Assembly: GCF_005250615.1 (NCBI RefSeq)
Contig: NZ_SULM01000001.1
Span: forward strand, 124,001 to 188,000
Reading direction: 5' to 3'
Length of the DNA: 64,000 nt
DNA from: Pseudomonas rhizoryzae
Lineage (GTDB): Bacteria; Pseudomonadota; Gammaproteobacteria; Pseudomonadales; Pseudomonadaceae
Shown: positions 51,886 through 60,591 of the stretch, in pieces
How the letters are laid out: each line of letters starts with the position of its first letter
How positions within the stretch are numbered: the first letter of the stretch is position 1
Made by a program: the position numbers and the translations under genes
Notes under the pieces: model-generated
Seen by the model: only the letters and a program-made list of their open reading frames with translations
Database searches by the model: none
What the model was told of the DNA's origin: nothing

Positions 51886-53792
51886 GGGGTACTCCAGTCG
51901 AGCGAGAAGAGGGCGTTCGGCGGTAGCTCGAAGGTCAAACGCTCCGCCGTGCAGGAAACGGCGGACCGCTGCGGACCTTCTGGCAGCAACAGTTCCAACG
52001 TAGCGCTGGTGCAATGGGGAGGGGCAGGGGCCAGGGTCACCTGTTGTAGACGCTGCGCCTTGTTCACCCCGACGATGCCCTGCCGATGTGGGGCACTCAT
52101 GGCCAAGGCATCCACCTCGAAGGCGTCGTTGTCCAGGCCCACCACCCGCTCCAGCCAGTGTTGCCGGACGAAGGTCCAGGCCCGACCGATCGGTTTGGCC
52201 GCGAAACTGGTGCCGGTGTTGTGCCAGAGGCCCTTGGGATAGTCATCCTCGTCGGCGAGCTGGAACCAGCTGACCAGGCTCAGCAAGCCATCCTGGCCGC
52301 TGGCGATGGCGACCGCTGCCCACCACTGGGCGGCGTACCAGGTGTCCTGCTCGTAGGGGCTCAGGCTGTCGCCGCTGGAGATATTGGTCTGGTCGAGCAG
52401 CAGGGCCTTGCGTGGGCGACCCTGGTCGTCCCGGCCGACGAGCTCCGCCGCAGCCTGAATCTCGTCCCGATAGCGGCGGGTGGCGAGGAGGTCACGGAGC
52501 ATCCACCGGTGCCAGGCGATGGCATCGATGTCGGGGCCATGCTCTTTGAGCAGCGACCGGGCCCAATCCAGGCCACGGCGGCTGGCGGCATCGTCGCAAA
52601 AGGGACCGTTGATGAATTGCGCGCTGGCCGGCATGGCGATGCGTACTCCGACCGCGTGCGCCCAGGATACCGCCTTGACCTGGCTCAGCATGGTGCCGAA
52701 GTAGCGGGAAAAGGCCGCATAGCTGGGATAGTTGAGATTGGGTTCGTCAGCGAAACTGAGATAGTGCAGGCCACCCTTCAGGGCGCGCGTGTCTTCCAAC
52801 CATCTCGTCAGGGCAAGCCCGGTCTGCGGATCGGCCTCCAACACGGCTTGCCGGCCTGAAGAGGCGAGCAGGGTGACGTCGAAATCCAGATCGAAGCGCT
52901 GGCGATAGTCCTGGCGTACCTCTAGCTCTCGCTGAGGTGCGCGGTTGAGGACATCGGCGAAGCTGTACAGGCCCGCGCCCTGAACCCCGAGATCGGCGAA
53001 GTCCTTACGCAAAGGGGGTGGTATCTGAGCATAGGGCAAGCCAACGCCCAGGCGAGGCGTGGGGCCGGGAGAGTCCTGACGCAGGCGTAAATCGACCTGA
53101 CCAGGTGCCTGCTGCAAGGGGTGCAACTGGGCCGGGTCCTGAGCGAAGAGATTGGCGGTGCCATCCAGCCAGAAGGAGACCTTGCCGGAGCCGATCAATC
53201 GCAACTTGAAGACTCGATCCTGGGCGGCAACCGGGAGTTCGAGCCAGTCGAAGTCGCGGTAGCGCGCATGGCGCTGCAGTGGCAGGCGCGCGCCGGTCAC
53301 ACCGTTCTGTGGCTGGACCACCAATGCCTCGACGCCGCCCTGGTATTTGCCATTCAGCACGGCGTGCTCGCCCGCGCCGACCTTGAAGTACAGTTCGACA
53401 CCGGGTGCGACATCGGCGGTCAGATGCAACTTCGCCGGCTCGAACTGCGCCTTGGTGGCGGCGTCGTGGGTAAGGCGGTAATTGCGAAAGCTATAGCCCG
53501 GCACATCGAAGCGATAATCCAGCGGACTGGCGGGGAGGGCCAGCCGAGCCGAGCCACGGGTCTGGTCGGCGGCGATATCCAGTTGCTGCTGCAGGTGGCC
53601 AGACCCATCCAGCAGATAGAGCTGCTCGCGATTGGCCGCTGCCTGCCAGGCCGGGCGCCAGTCGACCGTCAAGGCATCGCCCGTGGCGGTCTGCAGATAG
53701 AGGTTCCCGGAGCGCAGCTCCTGCCAGGACATCGACGCCGCCTGGGCGCCGCCCAGCCACAGGGCCAGGCTACTCAGCAACAAGGCTTTCAT
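51882..53792 (-). CDS. Secreted glycoside-hydrolase-like protein of polysaccharide operon
   Basis: A 636-residue protein. A signal peptide (MKALLLSSLALWLGGAQA) is followed by a beta-rich N-terminal region (about 20-240), a probable TIM barrel (about 245-555) and a small C-terminal beta domain. The barrel has YLSFADEPNLNYPSY where GH-A clan enzymes have the acid/base N-E-P motif, and KALLLDQTNISSGDS near the expected nucleophile strand. It is analogous by position to PslG in the Psl locus and may trim or release the polymer in the periplasm. The start at 53792 has GGAGAA upstream and overlaps the flippase stop (ATGA). The CAZy family was not recognised. Confidence 0.7.
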   Translation of the reverse strand: MKALLLSSLALWLGGAQAASMSWQELRSGNLYLQTATGDALTVDWRPAWQAAANREQLYLLDGSGHLQQQLDIAADQTRGSARLALPASPLDYRFDVPGYSFRNYRLTHDAATKAQFEPAKLHLTADVAPGVELYFKVGAGEHAVLNGKYQGGVEALVVQPQNGVTGARLPLQRHARYRDFDWLELPVAAQDRVFKLRLIGSGKVSFWLDGTANLFAQDPAQLHPLQQAPGQVDLRLRQDSPGPTPRLGVGLPYAQIPPPLRKDFADLGVQGAGLYSFADVLNRAPQRELEVRQDYRQRFDLDFDVTLLASSGRQAVLEADPQTGLALTRWLEDTRALKGGLHYLSFADEPNLNYPSYAAFSRYFGTMLSQVKAVSWAHAVGVRIAMPASAQFINGPFCDDAASRRGLDWARSLLKEHGPDIDAIAWHRWMLRDLLATRRYRDEIQAAAELVGRDDQGRPRKALLLDQTNISSGDSLSPYEQDTWYAAQWWAAVAIASGQDGLLSLVSWFQLADEDDYPKGLWHNTGTSFAAKPIGRAWTFVRQHWLERVVGLDNDAFEVDALAMSAPHRQGIVGVNKAQRLQQVTLAPAPPHCTSATLELLLPEGPQRSAVSCTAERLTFELPPNALFSLDWSTP

Positions 53793-55090
53793 CCGGTTCT
53801 CCGTTCGCGCCATAGCCGACGCAGCAGGTGCAGATCGCTCGGTAATAGCAACAACGTCCGCTGCCACGGGGTATGGCTCAGGCGGCAGAACAGCACCAGC
53901 ATGCCCAGCGTGGCGAGCAGATAGGCGAGCGAGGAGGCCAGGCCTGCGCCAACGATGCCCAGGCGCGGAATGAGGACCAGATTGACGGCCAGATTGAGCA
54001 GCGTCGCCAGCCCCAGCAGCAGGGACAGGCGTCCGGGGTGCCCTTTGCCCAACAGGTCGAGCCGCAGGATGCTGGCGTAGCACAGGGCGAACACCCCGGG
54101 CAGCAAGGCCAGCAAGGCGGGATAGGCCGGTAGATAGGCCGCCCCGAACAGCAACCGGATCAGGATCTCGCCTAGCGCGGCCAGGACCAGGCAGGCCAGC
54201 AGCATCACCGTGGCGGTCAGGCGCAAGGCCAGCGGGGTAAGGGTCTCGATTCCCTGCTCCTGTTGCAGCAGGCGCTTCATCAATGGCGTGGTCACGGCTT
54301 CCGGCACGATCAGCAGCAATTCCACGGCGGCCGTGGCCATGGCGTATTGACCGACCGCGCTGCTGCCCAGCAGGCTGGCGATAAGCAGGTAGTCGGCGCG
54401 CAGCAGGAGCTGCCGGAACAGCACGTCGGGATGGCTACGACCGCTGAAGCTGAGCAGCTCCCGGGCGCTGCCCGGCTGCCAGCGTGGTCGCGCTGCGCCG
54501 CTCCGGGTCAGCCAGGCCCAGCCCACCAGCGCCACCACCGACAGACCGAGCAGCCAACTGGCCAACGCCGCCAGGAGCGGCTGATCGCGCCATACCAGCC
54601 ACAGCGCCAGCAGCAAGATCAGCGGCAGGCTGGATTCGAGCAGGCGCAGGCTGTTGAAGGCCGTTACGCCACCGCTGGCGTTGTGCAGGGTCAGCAGGCC
54701 GCCCTTGAGCACCGTCAGGGGAGTCGCCAGGAGCAGTAGCCAGATCGTGAGGCCGAGTTGCCTGACCACATCGAGTTCCAGGCCGAAGTGACGCAGGAGG
54801 ACGATGCCGACCAGGGTCGCCCCGGTGGCGAGCAGGCAGCCGAAGACCAGCAGTTGGCTGAGCAGCAAGCCGAGACAGCGTTGCTGGGCGGCCTGGACCC
54901 CGATGGCAGTGTTCAGGCCGCCACTGGTGGCCGCGGCGATCAGGTCCGGCAGGGAATTGAGCAGGGCGAACAGGCCCCGATCCGCCGGGCCCAGCAGCCG
55001 GGCCAACAGGACGTTACGGGCCAGGCGCAAGACGATGCTGGCCAGCCGGGTCGCCAGGCTGAACAGCAGGTCAGCGCGATAGCCCTTCAT
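53789..55090 (-). CDS. wzx: Wzx-type polysaccharide flippase
   Basis: A 433-residue inner-membrane protein with about 12-14 helices and the MVF/polysaccharide-synthase pattern. ARNVLLARLLGPADRGLFAL lies in the first loop, a second half starts near FSGRSHPDVLFRQLLLRADY, and GLASSLAYLLATLGML is near the end. It should move undecaprenyl-linked repeat units to the periplasm. It is coupled to its neighbours by ATGA on both sides. AAGGCGG precedes the ATG. Confidence 0.85.
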   Translation of the reverse strand: MKGYRADLLFSLATRLASIVLRLARNVLLARLLGPADRGLFALLNSLPDLIAAATSGGLNTAIGVQAAQQRCLGLLLSQLLVFGCLLATGATLVGIVLLRHFGLELDVVRQLGLTIWLLLLATPLTVLKGGLLTLHNASGGVTAFNSLRLLESSLPLILLLALWLVWRDQPLLAALASWLLGLSVVALVGWAWLTRSGAARPRWQPGSARELLSFSGRSHPDVLFRQLLLRADYLLIASLLGSSAVGQYAMATAAVELLLIVPEAVTTPLMKRLLQQEQGIETLTPLALRLTATVMLLACLVLAALGEILIRLLFGAAYLPAYPALLALLPGVFALCYASILRLDLLGKGHPGRLSLLLGLATLLNLAVNLVLIPRLGIVGAGLASSLAYLLATLGMLVLFCRLSHTPWQRTLLLLPSDLHLLRRLWRERRTG

Positions 55091-56082
55091 TGCCGGGCCG
55101 CCTTGAACAGGCGCCAGCCAAGGCGCCCCGGACGCTGGGCCGTAACCTGGCCGACGTCGATCCGCGGCAATGCCAGGGGTGGGCTGTGCGGTCTCACCAG
55201 GCCGGGCGCCGTGCCCAGGGCGAAGCGATAGCCCAACTGGGAAATCGCCTCCCGTACCCTGGCGTCGTGGTCGCCGTTGGGATAGCAGTAGATCGGCAAG
55301 GGCTGGGCGCATTCCGCGGCCAGGGTTTGCTGGGAGCGGCGCAGATCGAGCTGGGCGGCGGCGGGCGTCAGTTGGGTGAGGATGGCGTGCGCCGCGCCAT
55401 GGGGCCCGAAGCGCACCAGTCCTGACCGCTCCAGCAGGCGCACCTGTTCCCAGTCCAGGCCATGGGGCTGGGCGGAGGGCGGACACAGGGCCGCCAATTC
55501 ATCCAGCCGCGCGGGGGGCAGCTGCTTGAGCTGCGCCAGGTAGTGGCCCAGCAGCAGGCTACGGGTCTGGCTGGGATCGGTTTGCAGGAGTCGCGTGGGA
55601 GTCCTGAGGTCGAGTTCGGCGAGCCGTGCGAGCAAGGGGCTGGCGGCATGGCTAGCGGGCGCTTGCCAGAGCAATTCGCCGATGGCCTCCCACCAGAACG
55701 GCTTGCCGCTGCCGATGTGATCGGTCGACAGGAAGATGCTGGCAGGCAGCGAGTGCTGGCGCAGCAGCGGAAAGGCGAGCTCGGCGTTGTCGCGCCAGCC
55801 ATCGTCGAAGGTGAGGGCGAGGCGGGGGCGTCGGCCAACGCCCGGTTGCAGCAGCTCTTCCAGGGGCACGCAGTCGAAATGCGTGCCGATCCAGTCCAGC
55901 AGGCGGGCGAAGGTGGGTAGGCCCAGGCACAGCGCCGCGCGATGCGGCGGACTGGCCAGCGGGTCGTCAGCCACCACCCGGTGCAGCATGAGAATGGTGC
56001 CGGACGCGCGGAGCTGTCGACGGGCCAGGGTCGCCAGATAGAGCCTGCCGATCATTTGCTTGAGCAATGCCTGGGGAATCAT
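55087..56082 (-). CDS. Polysaccharide deacetylase (NodB-type) of polysaccharide operon
   Basis: A 331-residue protein with the NodB motif LALTFDDGWRDNAELAFPLL (T-F-D-D), STDHIGSGKPFWWE and a C-terminal conserved region FGPHGAAHAILTQL (H-x-x-x-H type). No clear signal peptide is seen; the N-terminus is amphipathic, so it may act at the cytoplasmic face. It would remove acetyl groups from amino sugars. The layout resembles deacetylases of exosortase-linked exopolysaccharide loci. It overlaps wzx by ATGA. Confidence 0.85.
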   Translation of the reverse strand: MIPQALLKQMIGRLYLATLARRQLRASGTILMLHRVVADDPLASPPHRAALCLGLPTFARLLDWIGTHFDCVPLEELLQPGVGRRPRLALTFDDGWRDNAELAFPLLRQHSLPASIFLSTDHIGSGKPFWWEAIGELLWQAPASHAASPLLARLAELDLRTPTRLLQTDPSQTRSLLLGHYLAQLKQLPPARLDELAALCPPSAQPHGLDWEQVRLLERSGLVRFGPHGAAHAILTQLTPAAAQLDLRRSQQTLAAECAQPLPIYCYPNGDHDARVREAISQLGYRFALGTAPGLVRPHSPPLALPRIDVGQVTAQRPGRLGWRLFKAARQ

Positions 56083-56083
56083 G

Positions 56084-57217
56084 TCAGCGGTTCTGCTCCG
56101 GATTCCACAGGGTATAGCGCCGTCCGGCGAGGAATTGCAGGAGGCCTACCGTCATACCGGCCAGGGTGACCAGCAGGAAGGCGGCGAGGCGAAAGGGGCG
56201 CGGCAGGCGACCGCCTCGATCCAGCAGGCCCAACAGGGCACCGCCATAGGCCAGCAGCTGGCCCGCTAGGGTCAGTTGATAGAAGGGCGAGGCGAGCAGC
56301 ATCAGGTTGCTGAGCAGCAACGGCAGCAGGGCGAGGGGCGCCAGGCGGCGCAGCAGCTTGTGGCTGATCAGCGCCAGGGCATAGCGCCCATGTCGCCAGG
56401 GATTGAGCAGGGCCTTGCGTTGCGCCAGGCTCTGCAGGCCACCGACGGTGACGCGCAGGCGCCGGCGGAACTGGCGTTCCGGGGCGTCGACGCCCTGGTC
56501 GAGGACCCGGGCAGCGTCCACGTAGGCGATGCGCCGGTGAGCCGCCGGTGCGCAGGTGCTGAGGAAGAAATCGTCGTTGACGTCGGCCGGGACAGGGCTG
56601 AACAACTCGCGGCGCAAGGCCAGCAGGGCACCGTCGACGGCCACCGTGCAGCCGAGGCGATCCTCGGCCTCGCGCAACCAGCCTTCGTAGCGCCGATACA
56701 GGCTGTCGCCCAGGCTGAGGCCGGTACCGGTCTGGAGGATGCGGAGATTGCCGCCGCAGGCACCTACCTGCGGATCCGCCAGCGGTCCGAGCAACTCGGC
56801 CAGGGTGGTCGGTGCCCAGCGATTGTCGGCATCGGTGAACACCAGGATCTCACCACTACTCGCGGTCACGGCGGCATTGAGCGCCGCCGCCTTGCCGACC
56901 CGGGGCAGGTCCAGTACCCGCACCCGGTCGTCCGCCACGGCTCGCGCCAAGGCCACGGTGGCGTCCGTGGAACCATCGCTGGCGACCAGGATTTCGAGCG
57001 CTGCGGGACGATAGGTCTGGGTCAGCAGGCTGGCGAGCTTGGCCTCGATGTGGCGTGCCTCGTTGTGCGCGGCGATCACCACGCTGACCCTGAGCGGCGG
57101 AGCGATAGACCTGGGCCGCCGCGGGGTCAGCCAGCCGCACAGGGTGATCGCCAGGGGAAAGCCGAGGTAGGCATAGAGGGGGATGGCCACGCTCGACCAG
57201 AAGATCCATTCAGCCAC
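56084..57217 (-). CDS. Family 2 glycosyltransferase with C-terminal membrane helices
   Basis: About 377 residues from GTG 57217, which has GGGAGG 7 bp upstream (a TTG at 57232 would disrupt this). One N-terminal helix is followed by the GT-A domain (VVIAAHNEARHIEAKLASLL, ASDGSTDAT, FTDADNRW and NDDFFLS). RQFRRRLR stands near the Q-x-x-R-W position, followed by about three membrane helices. It resembles processive or membrane-bound GT2 enzymes. It adds one sugar of the repeat unit; the donor is unknown. It overlaps the previous gene by 8 bp. Confidence 0.85.
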   Translation of the reverse strand: MAEWIFWSSVAIPLYAYLGFPLAITLCGWLTPRRPRSIAPPLRVSVVIAAHNEARHIEAKLASLLTQTYRPAALEILVASDGSTDATVALARAVADDRVRVLDLPRVGKAAALNAAVTASSGEILVFTDADNRWAPTTLAELLGPLADPQVGACGGNLRILQTGTGLSLGDSLYRRYEGWLREAEDRLGCTVAVDGALLALRRELFSPVPADVNDDFFLSTCAPAAHRRIAYVDAARVLDQGVDAPERQFRRRLRVTVGGLQSLAQRKALLNPWRHGRYALALISHKLLRRLAPLALLPLLLSNLMLLASPFYQLTLAGQLLAYGGALLGLLDRGGRLPRPFRLAAFLLVTLAGMTVGLLQFLAGRRYTLWNPEQNR

Positions 57218-58157
57218 GACGCGGCCTCCCAATCCTTAGGTTGAATAGCTGTAATAGCGCTGCCGCAGCCCCCAGATGGAGGCGTATGCCATGCAGCAGC
57301 CAGAGCTGCAGCACCAGCAGGAGCTGCCCCTGGCGCAGGGTCTGGCGCAAGGCCAGGGCCAGAGGCAGGAGCAGCACGCCGCTCAGGCCACCGGCCAGGG
57401 CTAAGGGTGAGCCCAGCAGCAACCCGATCAGCGCCAGTAACGAGCAACCCGCAGCGAACAGGCACAGCAGGGAAAAGCGCCATAGGCCAAGGCTGGCCCG
57501 CTGCCCGGCCAGGTGACCGCTCTGGCGCCACAGTTCCTTACCTAGCCATTCGCGCCAGGACGCCTCGTAGCCCCAATGCCAGACAACGGGCTCGGGGATG
57601 GCCAACTGCTTTGCACCAAGGGTATGCAGGCGCAAGCCGAGATCCTTGTCCTCACCGGTGTTCAACTGTTCGTCGAAACCGCCGACCCGCTCGAACCAGG
57701 CCCGCGACAGGCAGAGGGCGGGGGTGGGTAACCAGGTGCGCCAGCGTCGTCTTGCGCTGCCCAGGCTGCGTCGTTGCCAGGCCCGGGCGTACCAGGGCGC
57801 TACGCTCGGCGCCAGGCAATCCAGGGTGAAGGCATCAGCGCCGGCAGCGCGTTCCCGCTGCCAGATCAGCAGCCAGTCAGGCGGCACCTCGATGTCGGCA
57901 TCCAGAAAGGCCAATTCGGCATGGCGGGCCTGGCGAGCACCCAGGTTGCGTACCCCGGCGATCGTCAGGCCGCGTCCGTCGAGCACCTGGGCGCCCAGCG
58001 CCCGGGCCAGGGCGGGCCCGCTATCGCTGGAGCCGTTGTCGACCACGAGGATTTCCGGCTGCAGCTCGGCCCGGCTGGCCGCCTGGGCCACGGCCATGAG
58101 GGTTCGCTCGATGTGGCGCGCCTCGTTGTACAGGGGTATCACGATGCTCAGGCTCAT
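57210..58157 (-). CDS. Family 2 glycosyltransferase
   Basis: 315 residues from ATG 58157, which overlaps the wzy stop (ATGA). The GT-A domain has SIVIPLYNEARHIERTLMAV, VVDNGSSDSG and LAFLDADIEVPPDW, then GGFDEQLNTGEDKDLGLRLH (acidic ED motif). Three membrane segments follow at the C-terminus (about 225-300). It adds a sugar to the lipid-linked repeat unit. The long frame running to 58886 is a shadow of wzy. Confidence 0.86.
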   Translation of the reverse strand: MSLSIVIPLYNEARHIERTLMAVAQAASRAELQPEILVVDNGSSDSGPALARALGAQVLDGRGLTIAGVRNLGARQARHAELAFLDADIEVPPDWLLIWQRERAAGADAFTLDCLAPSVAPWYARAWQRRSLGSARRRWRTWLPTPALCLSRAWFERVGGFDEQLNTGEDKDLGLRLHTLGAKQLAIPEPVVWHWGYEASWREWLGKELWRQSGHLAGQRASLGLWRFSLLCLFAAGCSLLALIGLLLGSPLALAGGLSGVLLLPLALALRQTLRQGQLLLVLQLWLLHGIRLHLGAAAALLQLFNLRIGRPRRG

Positions 58158-59524
58158 GTCGGCTGCCCCGCCTGTGACGCCTGACGTTCGGCCTGATCGC
58201 GGACGACGCTGGAGAGCGCCAGCAGCGCCCAGAAATACTTGTGGTTGGGAATGCTCAGGAACGCCATGAACAGGCTCACCACCAGCAGGCTCAGCCCCAG
58301 ATGCATGGCGAGATCGCCCAGCCGCTGTTGGCCTTGGGCAGACCAGACACGACTGGCACAGCGGAAGTTGTTCAAGGCCAAGACGATCATGCCGACGAAC
58401 AGGAGGCCGGCAGGGACGCCGAACTCGCTGAACATTTCGAGGTAGGTATTGTGGGCGCGTCGAAAGAGATCCGGCACTTCGAGACCGGCGGAATAGGCGC
58501 TGGCATATCCGGTCGTCGCGTAGTGATAGGGAAAGGTGCCCGGACCGGAGCCGAACCAGGGCTTGGCGGCGATCATCGCCTCGCCCACCGTGATATAGGA
58601 GGCGCGCCGGCCAAGGGAGGGATCTTCCTGGGGATTGATGCCCTCGCCGAGGCTGCTCAGGGTGGCGATGCGTTCCAGGTAAGAAGAGGGCAGCACGGCC
58701 ACCAGTGTCGGCAGCAGTATCGCGCCACCCAGCACGACGAAGCCGAAGTGCTTCGGGCGCAGCCAGCGTAGGCGATGGCGGTGATGCCACAGGCCGATCA
58801 GAGCGGCCAGCATCGCCACCAAGAGGCCCGAGCGCGAGTCGGTCTTGACCAGGCCTGTGCAGAGCAGGGCCAGGCTGAGAAGCCACACCAGTTTGGCGCT
58901 GGTCTGGCGTTCATACAGGAGTAGCAAGGCCGCCAGCGGTATCGCGACCGCGATCAGCAAGGCGAAATAGTTGGCATCGCTGAGTAAGCCAATGGCTCGT
59001 CCACCCACTTCGTGGCCTTTGCTCAACAGACTCAGCAGGCAGGTCAGGGCCACGCCGAGCGCCACCAGCCGACACAGCCAGAAGAGGTCGAACTCCCTGA
59101 GCGTCAGCAGGACGATGGGAAATAGCACCATGCCGATGAACAATTCGCGCAGGTTGCTCAAGGAGGCGTCCGGCCGCTCGCTGTAGACGAGACTCAAGGC
59201 GGTGCACAGCAGAAACAGGACCAGCAGGCGCCAGATATTGCTGCGCAGGTCGCGAAGCGGACTCTGGCGCAGCACCAGGCGGAGCAGCAGGATCGCCAGC
59301 ATGGCGCCGCCGACCAGCTTGGGAGCGCTGTACGCGCCTTCGCTGACCAGATCCTCGAAGGGCACCAGGGCGAGCAGGCCCACGGCGCCCCAGGCTGGCC
59401 GTCGCAGCAGCACGGCCAAGCCGGCCAGGCCGAGCATGGCCAGGGGCGCGAGGTATGGCCAGGGGCTCGCCAGCAAGCCAAGGCTGAGCAGGCCCAGCAG
59501 GGTGCCGAAGAGCATGACGGTCAT
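58154..59524 (-). CDS. wzy: Wzy-type polysaccharide polymerase (O-antigen ligase family)
   Basis: A 456-residue protein with about 11-12 membrane helices. A large periplasmic loop lies near residues 280-375 and contains GSGPGTFPYHYATTGYASAY and RRAHNTYLEMFSEFGVPAGL, the conserved PF04932 (Wzy_C/WaaL) motif with its key histidine. Within a locus that has wzx, wza and gumC it should polymerise repeat units in the periplasm. It is coupled to its neighbours by ATGA. Confidence 0.86.
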   Translation of the reverse strand: MTVMLFGTLLGLLSLGLLASPWPYLAPLAMLGLAGLAVLLRRPAWGAVGLLALVPFEDLVSEGAYSAPKLVGGAMLAILLLRLVLRQSPLRDLRSNIWRLLVLFLLCTALSLVYSERPDASLSNLRELFIGMVLFPIVLLTLREFDLFWLCRLVALGVALTCLLSLLSKGHEVGGRAIGLLSDANYFALLIAVAIPLAALLLLYERQTSAKLVWLLSLALLCTGLVKTDSRSGLLVAMLAALIGLWHHRHRLRWLRPKHFGFVVLGGAILLPTLVAVLPSSYLERIATLSSLGEGINPQEDPSLGRRASYITVGEAMIAAKPWFGSGPGTFPYHYATTGYASAYSAGLEVPDLFRRAHNTYLEMFSEFGVPAGLLFVGMIVLALNNFRCASRVWSAQGQQRLGDLAMHLGLSLLVVSLFMAFLSIPNHKYFWALLALSSVVRDQAERQASQAGQPT

Positions 59525-60591
59525 GTCGCCTGTCCTCGGCTAACCTGGCTGTAGAGCCTAAGCCAGAAGGCCGCCAGGCACGGCAGATGATAGTCCTGCA
59601 CCTGGCGAAGTTGGGCCTGCCGGGCCAGCGCCTGGGCCAGGGCCGGATCATCGAGCAGGCGAGCGATGCTCGCCTGGAGCTGTTTGGTATCACCGGCAGG
59701 GACCAGCAGGGCACTGCGTTCATGCTCGAGCATATCGGGCACGCCACCGACGGCGAAGGCGACGATAGGCACCCCGGCGCGCATGGCTTCGAGGACCACC
59801 AGGGGCGTACCCTCGGTCCGCGAGCTGAGCACCAGTACCGAGAGGCGGCGCAGCCAGGCCTGGCTGTCGTCTTGGTAGCCGGGCAATTCGATGCGCTGGG
59901 TCAGGTGCTCCGTTGCCAATCGCTTGCCTAGAGCGGGCGCCTCCGGGCCATCGCCCAGCAGGATAGCGCGCACCTCGGGGCGGGCCTGACACAGGGGGAT
60001 CACGGCATCGAGGAACAGATCCGGTCCCTTCTCGCTGCTCAGGCGGCCGATGAAGCCGATCCGCGGCGCAGCCTGCGCTTCTACCTCGCCAGGATCGGAT
60101 GTTCCGGACAGCGCGGGGAGGCCGTTGGGAATCACGCAGAGGCGCTCGGCGGGGATGCCATGCTTCAGGTGCAGACGTTCCAGGGCGCGGGAGACACAGA
60201 CCACCCGGCTGATACCTGGGCTGCCGGCGATGGCCAGGGCCAGGCGAGTGTAGAGGCGTTGCTTGAGACTGCGCGGCGTGAAGCCGTGTTGGGTGAGCAG
60301 CAAGGGCAGGTCCAGGCGGCGCGCGGCCACCCACGCGAAGACCTGGGCCTTGAAGTTGTGGGCGTTGAGCACCACGGCGCGCCCGCGTAGGTGGCGCATC
60401 ACCGCGGAGAGCCCCGAGCAGCTCGTGCAGCAGATACCGGCGGCGCGAAAACGGGCCAGCAACGCGGCCGGCGCCTTGATGAACAGCACTTCGTGGCGTC
60501 CCGGCACGTGCAGGCAGTGATCGAGCAGCATGCGCTCGGCGCCATAGAAGCCGCCGCTGTGGATCAGGTGCACCACGGCTGGCAGGTTCAT
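59521..60591 (-). CDS. Family 4 (group 1) glycosyltransferase
   Basis: 356 residues from ATG 60591, which overlaps the gumC-like stop. The GT-B fold has an N-terminal HLIHSGGFYGAERMLLDHC and the C-terminal donor-binding APRIGFIGRLSSEKGPDLFL, with RTEGTPLVVLEAMRAGVPIV (E-x7-E motif). It is a cytoplasmic retaining transferase adding a sugar to the growing repeat unit. A start six codons upstream is possible but would break the ATGA overlap. Confidence 0.87.
   Translation of the reverse strand: MNLPAVVHLIHSGGFYGAERMLLDHCLHVPGRHEVLFIKAPAALLARFRAAGICCTSCSGLSAVMRHLRGRAVVLNAHNFKAQVFAWVAARRLDLPLLLTQHGFTPRSLKQRLYTRLALAIAGSPGISRVVCVSRALERLHLKHGIPAERLCVIPNGLPALSGTSDPGEVEAQAAPRIGFIGRLSSEKGPDLFLDAVIPLCQARPEVRAILLGDGPEAPALGKRLATEHLTQRIELPGYQDDSQAWLRRLSVLVLSSRTEGTPLVVLEAMRAGVPIVAFAVGGVPDMLEHERSALLVPAGDTKQLQASIARLLDDPALAQALARQAQLRQVQDYHLPCLAAFWLRLYSQVSRGQAT

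Noticed and set aside
57210-58886. 558-codon version of the GT2 gene
   Set aside because: Its N-terminal part is a shadow of wzy. The GT2 fold begins MSLSIVIPLYN at 58157 with an ATGA overlap.
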